A stretch of DNA of 64,000 nt. It comes from Algoriphagus algorifonticola. Lineage in GTDB: Bacteria > Bacteroidota > Bacteroidia > Cytophagales > Cyclobacteriaceae. The notes beneath the pieces are model-generated. The model was given only the letters and a program-made list of their open reading frames with translations, made no database searches and was not told the DNA's origin. Where the stretch lies: NCBI RefSeq assembly GCF_007655305.1, contig NZ_VLOG01000045.1:101236-165235 (forward strand), given 5' to 3'. The first letter of the stretch is position 1. Each line of letters opens with the position of its first letter. Both the position numbers and the translations under genes were made by a program. Positions 19,672 through 28,210 of the stretch are shown here, one piece after another.

Positions 19672-20745
19672 ATGAGTACTAAAAAACAAAAGAAATCAGC
19701 TGCCCGAGAATGGGTAGACGCCTTGGTATTTGCAGTAGTTGCAGCAAGTTTAATACGCTGGTTATTACTGGAACCGTTTACTATCCCTACCGCTTCAATG
19801 GAAAAATCCCTGCTAGTTGGTGATTTTCTTTTCGTAAGTAAAATGCACTATGGAACCCGAATTCCTAAAACTCCATTGCAAGTTCCACTAACACATCAGA
19901 AAATTTGGGGGACTGAAATCCCTTCTTATTCTGATGCCATTCAGCTCCCTTATTATAGATTACCCGGCTTCTCCGAGGTTAAAAGAAATGATGTGGTAGT
20001 TTTTAATTATCCGGTAGAATTTCAATATCCGAATGATTTAAAAACCAATTATATCAAAAGAGCGGTAGGTGTACCGGGGGATGTAATTGAAGTCAAAAAT
20101 GGTGATTTGTACGTGAACGGTGAACCAGGAATGCACCCTGAGGAAATGCAATTTTCTTACGATGTGATTGCTAGTCGGCCTTTAAATCAGGACTTTTTCA
20201 ATGATTATGGAATCAATCCGGATAGTTACTGGGCTTATACAGATGGAGCCGCATATGGAGTAAATGCCACTGACGTAGTGATCGAAAGGCTAAAATCATC
20301 GCCACTTATTACCAGCGTCACTAAAAGAATCAGAGGTTTAGGAGCCGAGAGAGGTATCTTCCCTGATGAAAGCAAACTTGCATGGAACAGAGATCAATTT
20401 GGTCCTTTAACCATTCCAGGAGAGGGAATGACCATGGAAATGACGCCCGATAATGTGATTCGCTATGGTTCAACCATCAAAAATTACGAAGGATTGGATC
20501 AGGTAGAAATCAGGGGCGAGCAATTATTTATTGATGGAAAGCCTGTAGACTCTTACACTTTTACCCAAAACTATTACTTCATGATGGGAGATAATAGACA
20601 TGATTCTTTGGATTCAAGATACTGGGGATTTACTCCGGAGGATCATGTGGTCGGCAAAGCTTGGTTCTTGTGGCTATCCCTAGACCAATTTGAATCCATG
20701 TTCAATAAGATCAGATGGAGCAGAATTTTCAAAGGAATTGATTAA
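19672..20745 (+). CDS. lepB: signal peptidase I
   Basis: 357 residues. One N-terminal membrane helix (about 14-34) precedes box B, PTASMEKSLLVGD, with nucleophile S42. The general base is K129 in NYIKRAVGVPGD. Box E is MMGDNRHDSLDSRYWG. A large insertion between the K box and box E (about 150-290) is typical of Bacteroidota signal peptidases. It cleaves signal peptides of exported proteins on the outer face of the inner membrane. Last gene of the parA-parB-DUF5683-dapB-lepB run; a strong terminator follows. Confidence 0.96.
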   Translation: MSTKKQKKSAAREWVDALVFAVVAASLIRWLLLEPFTIPTASMEKSLLVGDFLFVSKMHYGTRIPKTPLQVPLTHQKIWGTEIPSYSDAIQLPYYRLPGFSEVKRNDVVVFNYPVEFQYPNDLKTNYIKRAVGVPGDVIEVKNGDLYVNGEPGMHPEEMQFSYDVIASRPLNQDFFNDYGINPDSYWAYTDGAAYGVNATDVVIERLKSSPLITSVTKRIRGLGAERGIFPDESKLAWNRDQFGPLTIPGEGMTMEMTPDNVIRYGSTIKNYEGLDQVEIRGEQLFIDGKPVDSYTFTQNYYFMMGDNRHDSLDSRYWGFTPEDHVVGKAWFLWLSLDQFESMFNKIRWSRIFKGID

Positions 20746-20760
20746 GGATCAAAACCTATC

Positions 20761-20797
20761 AAAAAAGCCTCGGGATTTAGATTTCGAGGCTTTTTTG
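20761..20797 (+). terminator. intrinsic terminator after lepB
   Basis: AAAAAAGCCTCG (20761-20772) pairs with CGAGGCTTTTTT (20785-20796). A- and T-rich ends allow function in both directions. Confidence 0.9.
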
Positions 20798-21104
20798 TTG
20801 GAATTGGAGATTAGAGACGAGATGCGAGAGGCAACAGACTAAAAGCTAGAGACGAGTTGAAAAGATATAGGAATTACAAACAGCAAAGAAGACTCTATCC
20901 TCATTACACTTTAAAAATATTGAACATCGAATAATAAATAGCGAAGTATTTCTGGGCAGAGTAGACTTAATTCTAATTCGAGACCTTTTAAGCGAGCCCA
21001 ACGATGAACGGTGCCTGCCTGCCGAAGGAGGGAACGGTGAACTGTTATTGCTTTTTACTCAATTCCACAATTACTCAGTTACTCAATAACCAAATCCGCT
21101 CCCC
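20798..21104. repeat. gene-free spacer of degraded low-complexity repeats
   Basis: Contains near-repeats such as TAGAGACGAG at about 20814 and 20850, a GCCTGCCTGCC stretch near 21013 that also occurs in dispersed repeat copy B (36270s), and a TTACTCA-rich block near 21055-21085. No coding frame is credible. It looks like remnants of the dispersed repeats that litter spacers in this group. Confidence 0.55.
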
Positions 21105-21767
21105 TCACCAATTGATAGGCCTGATCCCTTTGGAATTCAAATACTCATTAGCTTTGGAGAAATGGCCACAACCCAAAAAACCACGATGAGCTGAAAGTGG
21201 ACTTGGATGTGGAGCTTTTAGAATCAAATGCTTATCAGAGTCAATCAACAGCTCCTTTTTTTGAGCATAGGCTCCCCAAAGTAGAAAAACCACATGTTCC
21301 TTTTGATCGCTGATTGCTTGGATCACTGAATCGGTAAATTCCTCCCATCCTTTTTTCTGATGAGAGCCTGCTTGATTCGCCCTAACAGTTAGAGTGGCAT
21401 TCAGTAAAAACACTCCTTGTTTTGCCCACCTAGACAAATCTCCATTAGCTGGCATATCTTTCCCTAAATCCGCTTTAATTTCTTTGAAAATATTCAAAAG
21501 ACTTGGTGGGAAAGGAATACCTGGCTTCACGGAAAAGGAAAGACCATGAGCCTGGCCTTCTCCATGATAAGGGTCTTGTCCTAAAATCACTACTTTAACT
21601 TGATCAAAAGGACAGTAATCAAATGCATTAAAAATTTCTTTCCCTGGAGGATAAACCTTGAAGGAAGAATACTCGTCTTTTACAAACTGAACTAGCTCAT
21701 GAAAGTAGGCTTGCTGAAAGACAGGGGTTAAAATTTCTCTCCAGCTTGTTTCAATTTTTACATCCAT
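21105..21767 (-). CDS. ung: uracil-DNA glycosylase, family 1
   Basis: 220 residues. The catalytic water-activating motif GQDPYHGEGQAHGLSFS is intact, as are the VFLLNATLTV uracil-pocket block, the VFLLWGAYAQ block, and the leucine-intercalation loop HPSPLSAHRGFLGCGHFS. It removes uracil from DNA to start base excision repair. Divergent from apaG by 63 bases. Confidence 0.97.
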   Translation of the reverse strand: MDVKIETSWREILTPVFQQAYFHELVQFVKDEYSSFKVYPPGKEIFNAFDYCPFDQVKVVILGQDPYHGEGQAHGLSFSVKPGIPFPPSLLNIFKEIKADLGKDMPANGDLSRWAKQGVFLLNATLTVRANQAGSHQKKGWEEFTDSVIQAISDQKEHVVFLLWGAYAQKKELLIDSDKHLILKAPHPSPLSAHRGFLGCGHFSKANEYLNSKGIRPINW

Positions 21768-21778
21768 TAGTAATTTTA

Positions 21779-21808
21779 TTGATATTCAAAGAGTTCATTG
21801 TATATTTG
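21779..21808 (+). promoter_or_regulatory. putative promoter of apaG
   Basis: TTG at 21779-21781 and TATATTTG at 21801-21808 with a 19-base spacer match the Bacteroidota -33/-7 form. The box ends 22 bases before the apaG ATG. Confidence 0.7.
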
Positions 21809-21830
21809 CTAACTTTTAAAGGCTATAATA

Positions 21831-22217
21831 ATGGTAACTGCAACCACCAACGGAATAGAAGTAAGTGTTGAAGTGACATATCAGGCTGAATTCTCCAGCC
21901 CGCTTCAGCATCATTATGTTTTTACTTACAAAGTAACCATTCAAAACAAAAGCGCACAAACTGTTCAATTGTTAAGAAGAAGGTGGGAAATTTCTGATGC
22001 AGCTGAAAACACCAAAATCGTAGAAGGAGAAGGAGTAGTTGGTCAACAGCCTACCCTTGAGCCAGGTGAAAGTCATTCTTACGTTTCCGGATGCAATTTA
22101 AAGTCCGGTTTGGGAAAAATGAAGGGCGTTTACACCATGCAAAAACTTTTTGATGGAAAAATCCTGGAAGTAGCCGTTCCCGAATTTCAAATGATTGCCA
22201 ATATTTTCCACAATTAA
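21831..22217 (+). CDS. apaG: ApaG domain protein
   Basis: 128 residues, the usual ApaG length. The N terminus (VTATTNGIEVSVEVTYQ) and the block HHYVFTYKVTIQNKSAQTVQLLRRRWEI are typical. VVGQQPTLEPGESHSYVSGCNL completes the fibronectin-III-like fold. ApaG has been tied to Co2+/Mg2+ resistance and diadenosine tetraphosphate levels in enterobacteria; the molecular function is not settled. Two bases precede the next gene, so they form a small operon. Confidence 0.95.
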   Translation: MVTATTNGIEVSVEVTYQAEFSSPLQHHYVFTYKVTIQNKSAQTVQLLRRRWEISDAAENTKIVEGEGVVGQQPTLEPGESHSYVSGCNLKSGLGKMKGVYTMQKLFDGKILEVAVPEFQMIANIFHN

Positions 22218-22219
22218 TT

Positions 22220-22999
22220 TTGTATAGGAAGTTATTTCCACTCCTCGCATATTTCCGATACTGGTTAACAAAAGAAGATAAGCACTCTCTTCAAAGTCCT
22301 TCTGTATTTCAAATTTATACCGGTTTAAAAAGTTTTGTTCAAGAAAGAAAACAGCAGGATCTTGATTTAGAAGACTTACGAAAAGAATTTCTTAGCAGTA
22401 AATCATCAGTTCCTGTACTGGATCTAGGTGCCGGATCCAAAAAAGTAAATGGAAAGACCAGACCTATTTCAGAAGTAACTAGGTATTCAACAAGTTCCAG
22501 AAAGTTCAACCTGCTCTATCAATACTTTGTAAGTCTGACTCCTGCTAAAAGAGTGTTGGAATTAGGAACATGCATGGGTATCAATACCCGGTATTTAAGT
22601 CGAATCTGCAAAGGAGATGTTTTTACATTTGAAGGGTCAGAAGACTTATTAAATGTGGCTTTTGAGAAAGACCAGCCCCAAAACCTGCATACTGTTTTAG
22701 GGGATATAGCTCTAACCTTACCTGAGTTTTTGAAAGAAAATACTCCTATTGATTTTGCATTAATAGATGCCAACCATACTTATGAGGGAACCATCAATTC
22801 ATACAATTTAATCAGTCAACATTTACAAGCTTCCAGTATTGTCGCAGTGGCTGATATCTATTGGTCGCCGGAAATGCAGTCCGCCTGGGAAGAAATCAAA
22901 AGCCGAAAAGAAGTGACACTTAGTCTGGATTTTTATGAATGCGGGATTTTGATTTTCAATTATCCTGGTAAAAAATCCCACTACGTACTCTCCTACTGA
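22220..22999 (+). CDS. class I SAM-dependent methyltransferase
   Basis: 259 residues from a TTG start at 22220, two bases after the apaG stop; no upstream ATG is possible without deep overlap. The SAM-binding region is RVLELGTCMGINTRYL at about 110-125 (motif I), followed by VFTFEGSEDLL (motif II). IDFALIDANHTYEG fits motif IV of the methyltransferase-24 type. VLDLGAGSK near 75 is a substrate-facing segment, not the SAM loop. Substrate unknown. It converges on the next gene with a 7-base overlap. Confidence 0.85.
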   Translation: MYRKLFPLLAYFRYWLTKEDKHSLQSPSVFQIYTGLKSFVQERKQQDLDLEDLRKEFLSSKSSVPVLDLGAGSKKVNGKTRPISEVTRYSTSSRKFNLLYQYFVSLTPAKRVLELGTCMGINTRYLSRICKGDVFTFEGSEDLLNVAFEKDQPQNLHTVLGDIALTLPEFLKENTPIDFALIDANHTYEGTINSYNLISQHLQASSIVAVADIYWSPEMQSAWEEIKSRKEVTLSLDFYECGILIFNYPGKKSHYVLSY

Positions 23000-23580
23000 G
23001 GAGACAGATTGATGAAAATCTCATTTCCTCTTCGAGGGGCAATGGAATTAATGCAAAGCTCCAGCTTGTGAATTTTAAAGTATTTTGAAAAAAGCAATTG
23101 GTATTCCTCCAGACTTCCACCAAAAGGAGGCCCTTGTTTTGAAAATTGCACTCCAAATAACAGACCTATCAAACGGCCACTAGGCTGAAGTAATTCGAGC
23201 ATCTTTTGGCAATAAGCCTCTCTAAGTGCTGGATCCAAAGCACAAAAGAAAGTCTGTTCCACTATCAAATCATATTTTCCTTCGTGCTGAAAAAAATCTT
23301 GGTGGAAAATTTGAGCTTGGGGAAAATTGGGGTGATTTGTGCTAAATTTTGTTAATGGATCTTTTGAAATATCCAGAATATGTGTGCCTACAAAGCCCTG
23401 ATTCCATGCATAAGCGGCCTCGTAGGCATTTCCTGCACCCGGAATCAGTATACGGCAATTTTTATTCTGAATTTGGTCTAAATATTGTACTATCGGGGTA
23501 GATGGATAACCGATGTCCCAGCCGGTGTAGCCTTGTCTATATCGCTCTGTCCAAAAGTCTTCATCTAATTTAATCATCAT
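22993..23580 (-). CDS. TPMT-family SAM-dependent methyltransferase
   Basis: 195 residues. FWTERYRQGYTGWDIGYPSTP is the thiopurine methyltransferase-family start. The SAM site is RILIPGAGNAYEAAY, then VGTHILDIS, YDLIVEQTFFCALDP and GRLIGLLFGV. Relatives methylate thiols, selenium, tellurium or halides; the substrate here is unknown. It converges with the preceding methyltransferase and is divergent from the coiled-coil gene by 22 bases. Confidence 0.9.
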   Translation of the reverse strand: MMIKLDEDFWTERYRQGYTGWDIGYPSTPIVQYLDQIQNKNCRILIPGAGNAYEAAYAWNQGFVGTHILDISKDPLTKFSTNHPNFPQAQIFHQDFFQHEGKYDLIVEQTFFCALDPALREAYCQKMLELLQPSGRLIGLLFGVQFSKQGPPFGGSLEEYQLLFSKYFKIHKLELCINSIAPRRGNEIFINLSPQ

Positions 23581-23602
23581 ACAGCCCTATTAAGTCAAAC
23601 AC

Positions 23603-24532
23603 ATGAACAGCAATTTTGAAAAAGAATCTAGCCAAAAAAAGGATCAGGGAAAAAATATTATCATTATAGTCCTTGTTCTCTTGGTTATCATCAGTGGAAT
23701 TAAATTATACACTGATTATGTTGACCGAACCAAAAAAACGGAGGAGATTCTGCTTCTCTCCACCGAAAACAACGAATTAAATCAAAGATTAGACTCTGTA
23801 ACTTATCAATTGAATCTCAGAATTCAGGAAATTGAAAAATTAGGAGGAGATATCGCTGCCCTAGAGCAAGTTAGGGATCAGCTGATTGCAGAAAGAAACT
23901 CAGTAAGACAAAGAAGCGCCAATGAGATTGCTGCTTTGAATAAGAAAATCAACAGCTACTCAGGCTTACTTGAACAGAAGGATCAGGAAATTCTCGAATT
24001 GAGAGCCATGAATCAGCAGCTTTATGCAGAAAATCAGGATCTAAAAACTACTCAGGCACAGATAGAGGAAGAAGTAGCCCAGCTCAATATCCAAAAGGAG
24101 AATCTGCAGGCAAAAGTCAATGTGGCTTCCATGCTGAAAGCTGAGAACATCGAAATTGCCGCTGTTAATTCCAGGGGAAAAGAACGCGTAGAGACTACCA
24201 AAGATTTTAGAAATCGTCAGATAGAGAAGATCAAGGTAAGTTTCAATTTGGCAGATAATAAGGTAGCTGAAAAAGGTCCTAGAAACGTTTACGTTCAAAT
24301 CATGGCTCCTAATTCCCAGCCAATCTTTGACGTAGCTAAAGGATCTGGAACTTTCCGTGTCAATGGTGCAGAGCAGTTTTACACGGTGAAGCAGGATATC
24401 CTATTTGAAAACTCTGGCGAAACCTTGACATTCTTCTACGAAAAGGGATCAGATTACACTTCTGGCGATCATGAAGTAAGAATTTTCGTGGATAATTACT
24501 TGGTTGGTTCCAAGACTTTCAGCGTCAAATAA
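23603..24532 (+). CDS. membrane-anchored coiled-coil protein with C-terminal beta domain
   Basis: 309 residues. A short cytoplasmic N terminus precedes one membrane helix at about 18-36 (NIIIIVLVLLVIISGIKLY). A long coiled coil spans about 45-180 with heptads such as LLSTENNELNQRLDSV and LRAMNQQLYAENQDL. The C-terminal 120 residues are beta-rich (NVYVQIMAPNSQPIFDV, GDHEVRIFVDNYLVGSKTF). Likely an envelope structural or tethering factor; I do not recognise a named family. It has its own terminator. Confidence 0.8.
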   Translation: MNSNFEKESSQKKDQGKNIIIIVLVLLVIISGIKLYTDYVDRTKKTEEILLLSTENNELNQRLDSVTYQLNLRIQEIEKLGGDIAALEQVRDQLIAERNSVRQRSANEIAALNKKINSYSGLLEQKDQEILELRAMNQQLYAENQDLKTTQAQIEEEVAQLNIQKENLQAKVNVASMLKAENIEIAAVNSRGKERVETTKDFRNRQIEKIKVSFNLADNKVAEKGPRNVYVQIMAPNSQPIFDVAKGSGTFRVNGAEQFYTVKQDILFENSGETLTFFYEKGSDYTSGDHEVRIFVDNYLVGSKTFSVK

Positions 24533-24550
24533 GAGAACTTATTTCAACTC

Positions 24551-24582
24551 AAGCCTCTTCTTCTCGGAAGAGGCTTTTTTTA
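24551..24582 (+). terminator. intrinsic terminator after the coiled-coil gene
   Basis: AAGCCTCTTC (24551-24560) pairs with GAAGAGGCTT (24567-24576), followed by T7. Confidence 0.9.
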
Positions 24583-24613
24583 TGCCATCATGCCATTTAA
24601 GAATAGATATTCA

Positions 24614-24645
24614 TTTGGATAACAGAAGTTTTTGATCTACTTTTG
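24614..24645 (+). promoter_or_regulatory. promoter of the rpsF-rpsR-rplI operon
   Basis: TTTG (24614-24617), 20-base spacer and TACTTTTG (24638-24645) match the Bacteroidota housekeeping promoter. The box is 39 bases before the rpsF ATG, leaving a short leader. Confidence 0.8.
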
Positions 24646-24683
24646 CGGTCTGTTTATTCAAATTCCTTAAACACATTAAAAAA

Positions 24684-25052
24684 ATGTTCCAAAGAAATTA
24701 CGAGACGGTATTCATTTTAACTCCCGTTTTGTCTGATGTTCAGATGAAGGATACTGTCGACAAGTTTGTGAACTTGTTAAAAGAAGAGGGGGCAGATGTA
24801 ATCAATGTGGAGAACTGGGGTCTGAAGAAAATGGCTTATACCATTGACAAGAAGACAACAGGGTTCTATGTATTAGTTGAGTTCAAGGCTGATCCAACTA
24901 TCATCCGCAAGTTTGAACTTGAGTTCAGACGTGATGAGAAAGTAATGAGATTCCTTACTACTGTTTTGGACAAGCATGCTATTGTTTATGCCGAAAGAAG
25001 AAGAAAAGGAGAGTTTAACAAAAAATCAGAAGCTAAGGAGGAGCAAGCCTAA
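24684..25052 (+). CDS. rpsF: 30S ribosomal protein S6
   Basis: 122 residues. [14 protein letters not shown] at the start, [29 protein letters not shown] in the middle and [15 protein letters not shown] are S6 signatures. S6 binds with S18 to the 16S central domain. The C-terminal acidic tail is a common extension. First gene of the classic S6-S18-L9 operon. Its stop overlaps the rpsR start (TAATG). Confidence 0.98.
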   Translation: MFQRNYETVFILTPVLSDVQMKDTVDKFVNLLKEEGADVINVENWGLKKMAYTIDKKTTGFYVLVEFKADPTIIRKFELEFRRDEKVMRFLTTVLDKHAIVYAERRRKGEFNKKSEAKEEQA

Positions 25053-25303
25053 TGACACTATTCAACGAGCCAATCAACAGAGGCGAAATCAAGAAAAAGT
25101 ATTGCCGATTCAAGAAGCACGGCATCAAGTACATCGACTACAAGGATCCTAATTTCTTGTTGAAGTTTGTAAATGAGCAAGGAAAAATCCTTCCTAGAAG
25201 ACTGACTGGTAACTCTGCGAAATATCAGAGAAAAGTAGCTCAAGCAGTTAAGAAAGCAAGACATTTGGCTTTGTTGCCATTCGTAACCGATGGTTTGAAA
25301 TAA
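25052..25303 (+). CDS. rpsR: 30S ribosomal protein S18
   Basis: 83 residues. [23 protein letters not shown] is the S18 N-terminal region; [34 protein letters not shown] is the conserved core. Binds as a heterodimer with S6. The ATG overlaps the rpsF stop by one base. Confidence 0.98.
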   Translation: MTLFNEPINRGEIKKKYCRFKKHGIKYIDYKDPNFLLKFVNEQGKILPRRLTGNSAKYQRKVAQAVKKARHLALLPFVTDGLK

Positions 25304-25342
25304 TTCGGTCTTGTATCGTCCAACCAATAAAGATCATTACAA

Positions 25343-25786
25343 ATGGAAATCATATTAAAAACAGACATCAAAGGTCTTGGCTATAAAAATGATTTGGTAA
25401 GTGTAAAGCCTGGATACGGCCGAAACTACCTAATCCCTCAAGGCTTCGCGGTACTAGCTACCGGTTCGAACAAAAAAATCCTTGCTGAAAACATCAAGCA
25501 GGCAGCTCACAAAGCTGAAAAGATCAAAACTGAAGCTGAGAATATCGCAGCTAAACTTGCTGAAGTAACTTTGGAGATCAAAGCGAAAATCGGTGAGTCA
25601 GGAAAAATCTTCGGTAAAGTAACTACTTTACAGATTGCTGACGCTTTATCCAGTCAAGGATTCGACATCGACAGAAAGAAAATCTCCATCAATACTCCAG
25701 TAGACGGAGCAGGAGAATTCACTGCAGAAGTTGATCTTCACAGAGAAGTTAAAACTGACGTTAAGTTTGTAGTAGTAGCTGAATAA
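25343..25786 (+). CDS. rplI: 50S ribosomal protein L9
   Basis: 147 residues. The start MEIILKTDIKGLGYKND and GYGRNYLIPQGFA define the N-terminal domain that binds 23S rRNA. A long helix (about 41-75) links to the C-terminal domain with KIGESGKIFGKVTTLQIADAL. Third gene of the operon, followed by a terminator. Confidence 0.98.
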   Translation: MEIILKTDIKGLGYKNDLVSVKPGYGRNYLIPQGFAVLATGSNKKILAENIKQAAHKAEKIKTEAENIAAKLAEVTLEIKAKIGESGKIFGKVTTLQIADALSSQGFDIDRKKISINTPVDGAGEFTAEVDLHREVKTDVKFVVVAE

Positions 25787-25805
25787 GCAGTACTCAGAAA
25801 AATAG

Positions 25806-25836
25806 AAAAGCTCGCCGTTTGGCGAGCTTTTTTTTT
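25806..25836. terminator. intrinsic terminator after rplI
   Basis: AAAGCTCGCC (25807-25816) pairs with GGCGAGCTTT (25821-25830), followed by T. The A-run on the other side may also stop the convergent small gene. Confidence 0.92.
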
Positions 25837-25843
25837 GTTTGGA

Positions 25844-26089
25844 TTAGTTTAGAAATTTCTCCAAATCCTCCACTAGTTTCTTAGAGACAGCCCTGCTGTT
25901 TTTCTCTCTTACTTCTTTGAAAAGTTCTACAGCCTTCTGGCTCTTTTCAATCAAACCAACTGGATTCTGATCATACTTGTAGCTATTCCAGCACCAAGAT
26001 AATTCAGCAGCCAAAGAATCACCGATCTTTAACTTCTCCAGTTTGCTAACCGTTTCGATCACGGTTTTTTCCATCTTTTCTGTTTGCAT
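25844..26089 (-). CDS. small hypothetical helical protein
   Basis: 81 residues, all predicted helix and rich in Lys/Glu (LEKLKIGDSLAAELSWCWNSYKYDQNP ... KKLVEDLEKFLN). An internal ATG at codon 6 is an alternative start. No signal peptide or motif. The pattern recalls small unnamed Bacteroidota proteins found near ribosomal operons; function unknown. It has an AT-rich upstream region and shares the rplI terminator. Confidence 0.65.
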   Translation of the reverse strand: MQTEKMEKTVIETVSKLEKLKIGDSLAAELSWCWNSYKYDQNPVGLIEKSQKAVELFKEVREKNSRAVSKKLVEDLEKFLN

Positions 26090-26320
26090 GGTTTAATAAG
26101 GTTTGTGTTTTCTTAAAATTTGAAACAAATCACGGTAATTATTTTAAAATTAACAATATAAGTGTGAAATAATTAACACAATCACAATTTTCAATCGATT
26201 TCGACATATATTTTTCAATCAATATTTTTCAAAATCACCCAATAAATCCTCCGCATTTCAAAAAATTACCTCCTGTTATTCAGCACCTTTGGAATAAAGC
26301 CAAAATTCTTCCGAAAGGGA
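26090..26320. other. AT-rich intergenic region
   Basis: No gene seen between the small helical protein and the tRNA promoter. Very AT-rich, with repeated ATATTTTTCAA-like stretches near 26208-26232. Confidence 0.5.
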
Positions 26321-26352
26321 TTTGGAAAAAAAAGAATGGAATTCTACCTTTG
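26321..26352 (+). promoter_or_regulatory. promoter of tRNA-Gln
   Basis: TTTG (26321-26324), 20-base spacer and TACCTTTG (26345-26352) give a consensus housekeeping promoter. The box ends 40 bases before the mature tRNA 5' end. Confidence 0.85.
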
Positions 26353-26392
26353 TGACACTCTAAGAAAAGCCAACGGGTTTTTCACTAAATAC

Positions 26393-26465
26393 TGACCTAT
26401 GGTGTAACTGGCAACACGTCTGATTTTGGTTCAGAAGAGTCTAGGTTCGAGCCCTAGTAGGTCAA
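26393..26465 (+). tRNA. tRNA-Gln (anticodon UUG)
   Basis: Acceptor arms TGACCTA (26393-26399) and TAGGTCA (26458-26464) pair perfectly, with discriminator A26465. The anticodon stem TCTGA/TCAGA closes the loop TTTTGGT with anticodon TTG at 26426-26428. The T-arm has GGTTCGAGCCC. The 3' CCA is not encoded (CAA follows), so it must be added by the cca product. It is flanked by a consensus promoter and a terminator. Confidence 0.96.
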
Positions 26466-26466
26466 C

Positions 26467-26502
26467 AAAAAAGCCTCATTTCGAAAGATTTGAGGCTTTT
26501 TT
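26467..26502. terminator. intrinsic terminator after tRNA-Gln
   Basis: AAAAAAGCCTCA (26467-26478) pairs with TGAGGCTTTTTT (26491-26502). It also lies just beyond the 3' end of the convergent EcsC gene and can serve both. Confidence 0.9.
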
Positions 26503-26519
26503 GATTTTTATAGCTGAAG

Positions 26520-27239
26520 CTATTGAGTCAGCAGGCGTAACCTGAAAGCATTCATAGCATTTTTCCCCAACTGTTCAGTAAGCCTATAATTGGCTATTGC
26601 TCCGACACCTGCTCCTATCAAAGGGATCAATTGAGCCAATTTGGCTAGATCTATATAATCGCGGTAATCTAACTGGAAGGTCTTCCAGTCAAACTCATCC
26701 ATGCTTGCTGGCAAGGATTCTTTATGGGATTCCCAGTTTTCTATCAGCTCTATCAAATTATTTTTTCTTTGCTGACTGGAAAAAGTTAACTGGAAAACAT
26801 AAAGCAAAAACAATCGCTCCTGATACTCTTTGGTATTCACTCCGTAAAGTGCAGCTATATCGAAGAGCATTTTCATTTTAATAGTCAGAAATGCGGGGAA
26901 ATCAGCGAAGCCCATGAGTATTCCTCCGGCACCTGTTACAGCACCTTCCACTGAGGCTGTATTTCTATACCATTTGATTCTATTTCGCACCTTAAATTCT
27001 CTTTCCTTGAATGACATGTTTTGCTCAGGCCTAGGCACAACCCAAGAGGATCCAGTTGAAACAGCCTTAACCATATTTTCAATAGCTGTGGTGATAGCCT
27101 TGTGCACTTTTTCAGGAATCCAATCATTTATTTTCTTCTGAACTCCATTCGTCAACTTACTTCCCAACGAAGGAGGCTTCTTCATTTGAAACAGCCAGGA
27201 ACCAACCTCAGCCTGTATGTACTGATCATAATTATCCAT
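26520..27239 (-). CDS. EcsC family protein
   Basis: 239 residues. KLTNGVQKKINDWIPEKVHKAITTAIENM opens the protein. A glycine-rich hydrophobic block has SVEGAVTGAGGILMGFADFPAFLTIKMKMLFDIAALYG, with a second at LIPLIGAGVGAIANYRLTEQLG near the end. These match the EcsC family, named after a protein of the Bacillus Ecs operon that has no clear biochemical role. It is probably a peripheral or integral inner-membrane protein. Its start is divergent from, and nearly abuts, the dienelactone hydrolase region. Confidence 0.88.
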   Translation of the reverse strand: MDNYDQYIQAEVGSWLFQMKKPPSLGSKLTNGVQKKINDWIPEKVHKAITTAIENMVKAVSTGSSWVVPRPEQNMSFKEREFKVRNRIKWYRNTASVEGAVTGAGGILMGFADFPAFLTIKMKMLFDIAALYGVNTKEYQERLFLLYVFQLTFSSQQRKNNLIELIENWESHKESLPASMDEFDWKTFQLDYRDYIDLAKLAQLIPLIGAGVGAIANYRLTEQLGKNAMNAFRLRLLTQ

Positions 27240-27297
27240 GCAAACTTTTCATTCCAATTCAGGTTATTCAAGGTATCAATTCCAAAACAATCATCCC

Positions 27298-28164
27298 ATG
27301 ATAAAGCCAGTTTATTTACTTATTTTGAGTCTGATTGGAGCTCTTTATTTCGGTAATGAAACCGATCCGGCTCAAGACCCTTTCAGCTCCATCACACTTT
27401 GCCATAATCCCTCGGATGATATGGCGCAATTCGTTGATGCTCCTGGATTCCTTTCTTTTCATCCTTCTCCTAATGCAATAAATTTCGATGGAGCTGGGGA
27501 AATGATCAGCTTCCCTACTCCAGATGGAGATAATGCCAATGCATACTTCATTCCTGCTGAAAACCCTTCAGATCAATGGCTATTCGTGTACCAAGAATGG
27601 TGGGGGCTGAACGATCATATCAAAAAAGAAGCAGATAAATTCTATGCTGATTTAGGAAAGTCAGTCAATGTACTAGCACTGGATATGTACGACGGAAAAG
27701 TGACCAGTAACCCCCAAGAGGCTGGTCAATTCATGCGAAATGTGAAAGAAGAAAGGCTACAAAACATTGTAAAAGGGGCTTTGATGCATGCAGGGGAAAA
27801 TGCTGAAATAGCAAATGTAGGCTGGTGCTTTGGAGGAAGTTGGTCGTTGAAGTCCGCACTATTGACAGGCTCTCAAAATATTGGATCCGTCATGTATTAC
27901 GGCATGCCTGTTAGAGATGTAGAAACTTTGAAAACACTTAACTCAGATGTGCTGGGACTATTCGCGACAGAAGAATATATATCCAAGGAAATCATAGAAG
28001 ACTTCGCTTCAAAAATGCAGCAGGCAGACAAGAAGTTGACTTACAAAATCTTCCCGGCAGTTCATGGCTTTTCTAATCCAAGCAACCCAAGATTTGACCC
28101 CGAAGCAAGTAAAGAAGCTTATGAAATGGCTATTACTTACTTGAAAAACAAATTTCAGGGATAA
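27298..28164 (+). CDS. dienelactone hydrolase family protein
   Basis: 288 residues from ATG 27298. An in-frame ATG 60 bases earlier adds an unlikely polar tail and runs into the EcsC start. A short hydrophobic segment (KPVYLLILSLIGALYF) suggests export or anchoring. The alpha/beta-hydrolase core has LFVYQEWWGLNDHIKKEAD with E100, nucleophile C177 in NVGWCFGGSWS, and the histidine in FPAVHGFSN. It hydrolyses ester or lactone bonds of an unknown substrate. Single gene, ending at a perfect hairpin. Confidence 0.9.
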   Translation: MIKPVYLLILSLIGALYFGNETDPAQDPFSSITLCHNPSDDMAQFVDAPGFLSFHPSPNAINFDGAGEMISFPTPDGDNANAYFIPAENPSDQWLFVYQEWWGLNDHIKKEADKFYADLGKSVNVLALDMYDGKVTSNPQEAGQFMRNVKEERLQNIVKGALMHAGENAEIANVGWCFGGSWSLKSALLTGSQNIGSVMYYGMPVRDVETLKTLNSDVLGLFATEEYISKEIIEDFASKMQQADKKLTYKIFPAVHGFSNPSNPRFDPEASKEAYEMAITYLKNKFQG

Positions 28165-28174
28165 TTGAAATGAA

Positions 28175-28210
28175 AGAATAGGCAGAGTTAAGCTAAACTC
28201 TGCCTATTCT
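28175..28210. terminator. perfect 15-bp hairpin between convergent genes
   Basis: AGAATAGGCAGAGTT (28175-28189) pairs exactly with AACTCTGCCTATTCT (28196-28210) around a 6-nt loop. It overlaps the last codons of the minus-strand gene. U-runs are short, so it may act as a bidirectional terminator or 3'-end stabiliser. Confidence 0.75.

Noticed and set aside
21004..21189. 61-codon frame overlapping the end of ung
   Set aside because: It lies in the low-complexity repeat spacer and is antisense to conserved ung residues.
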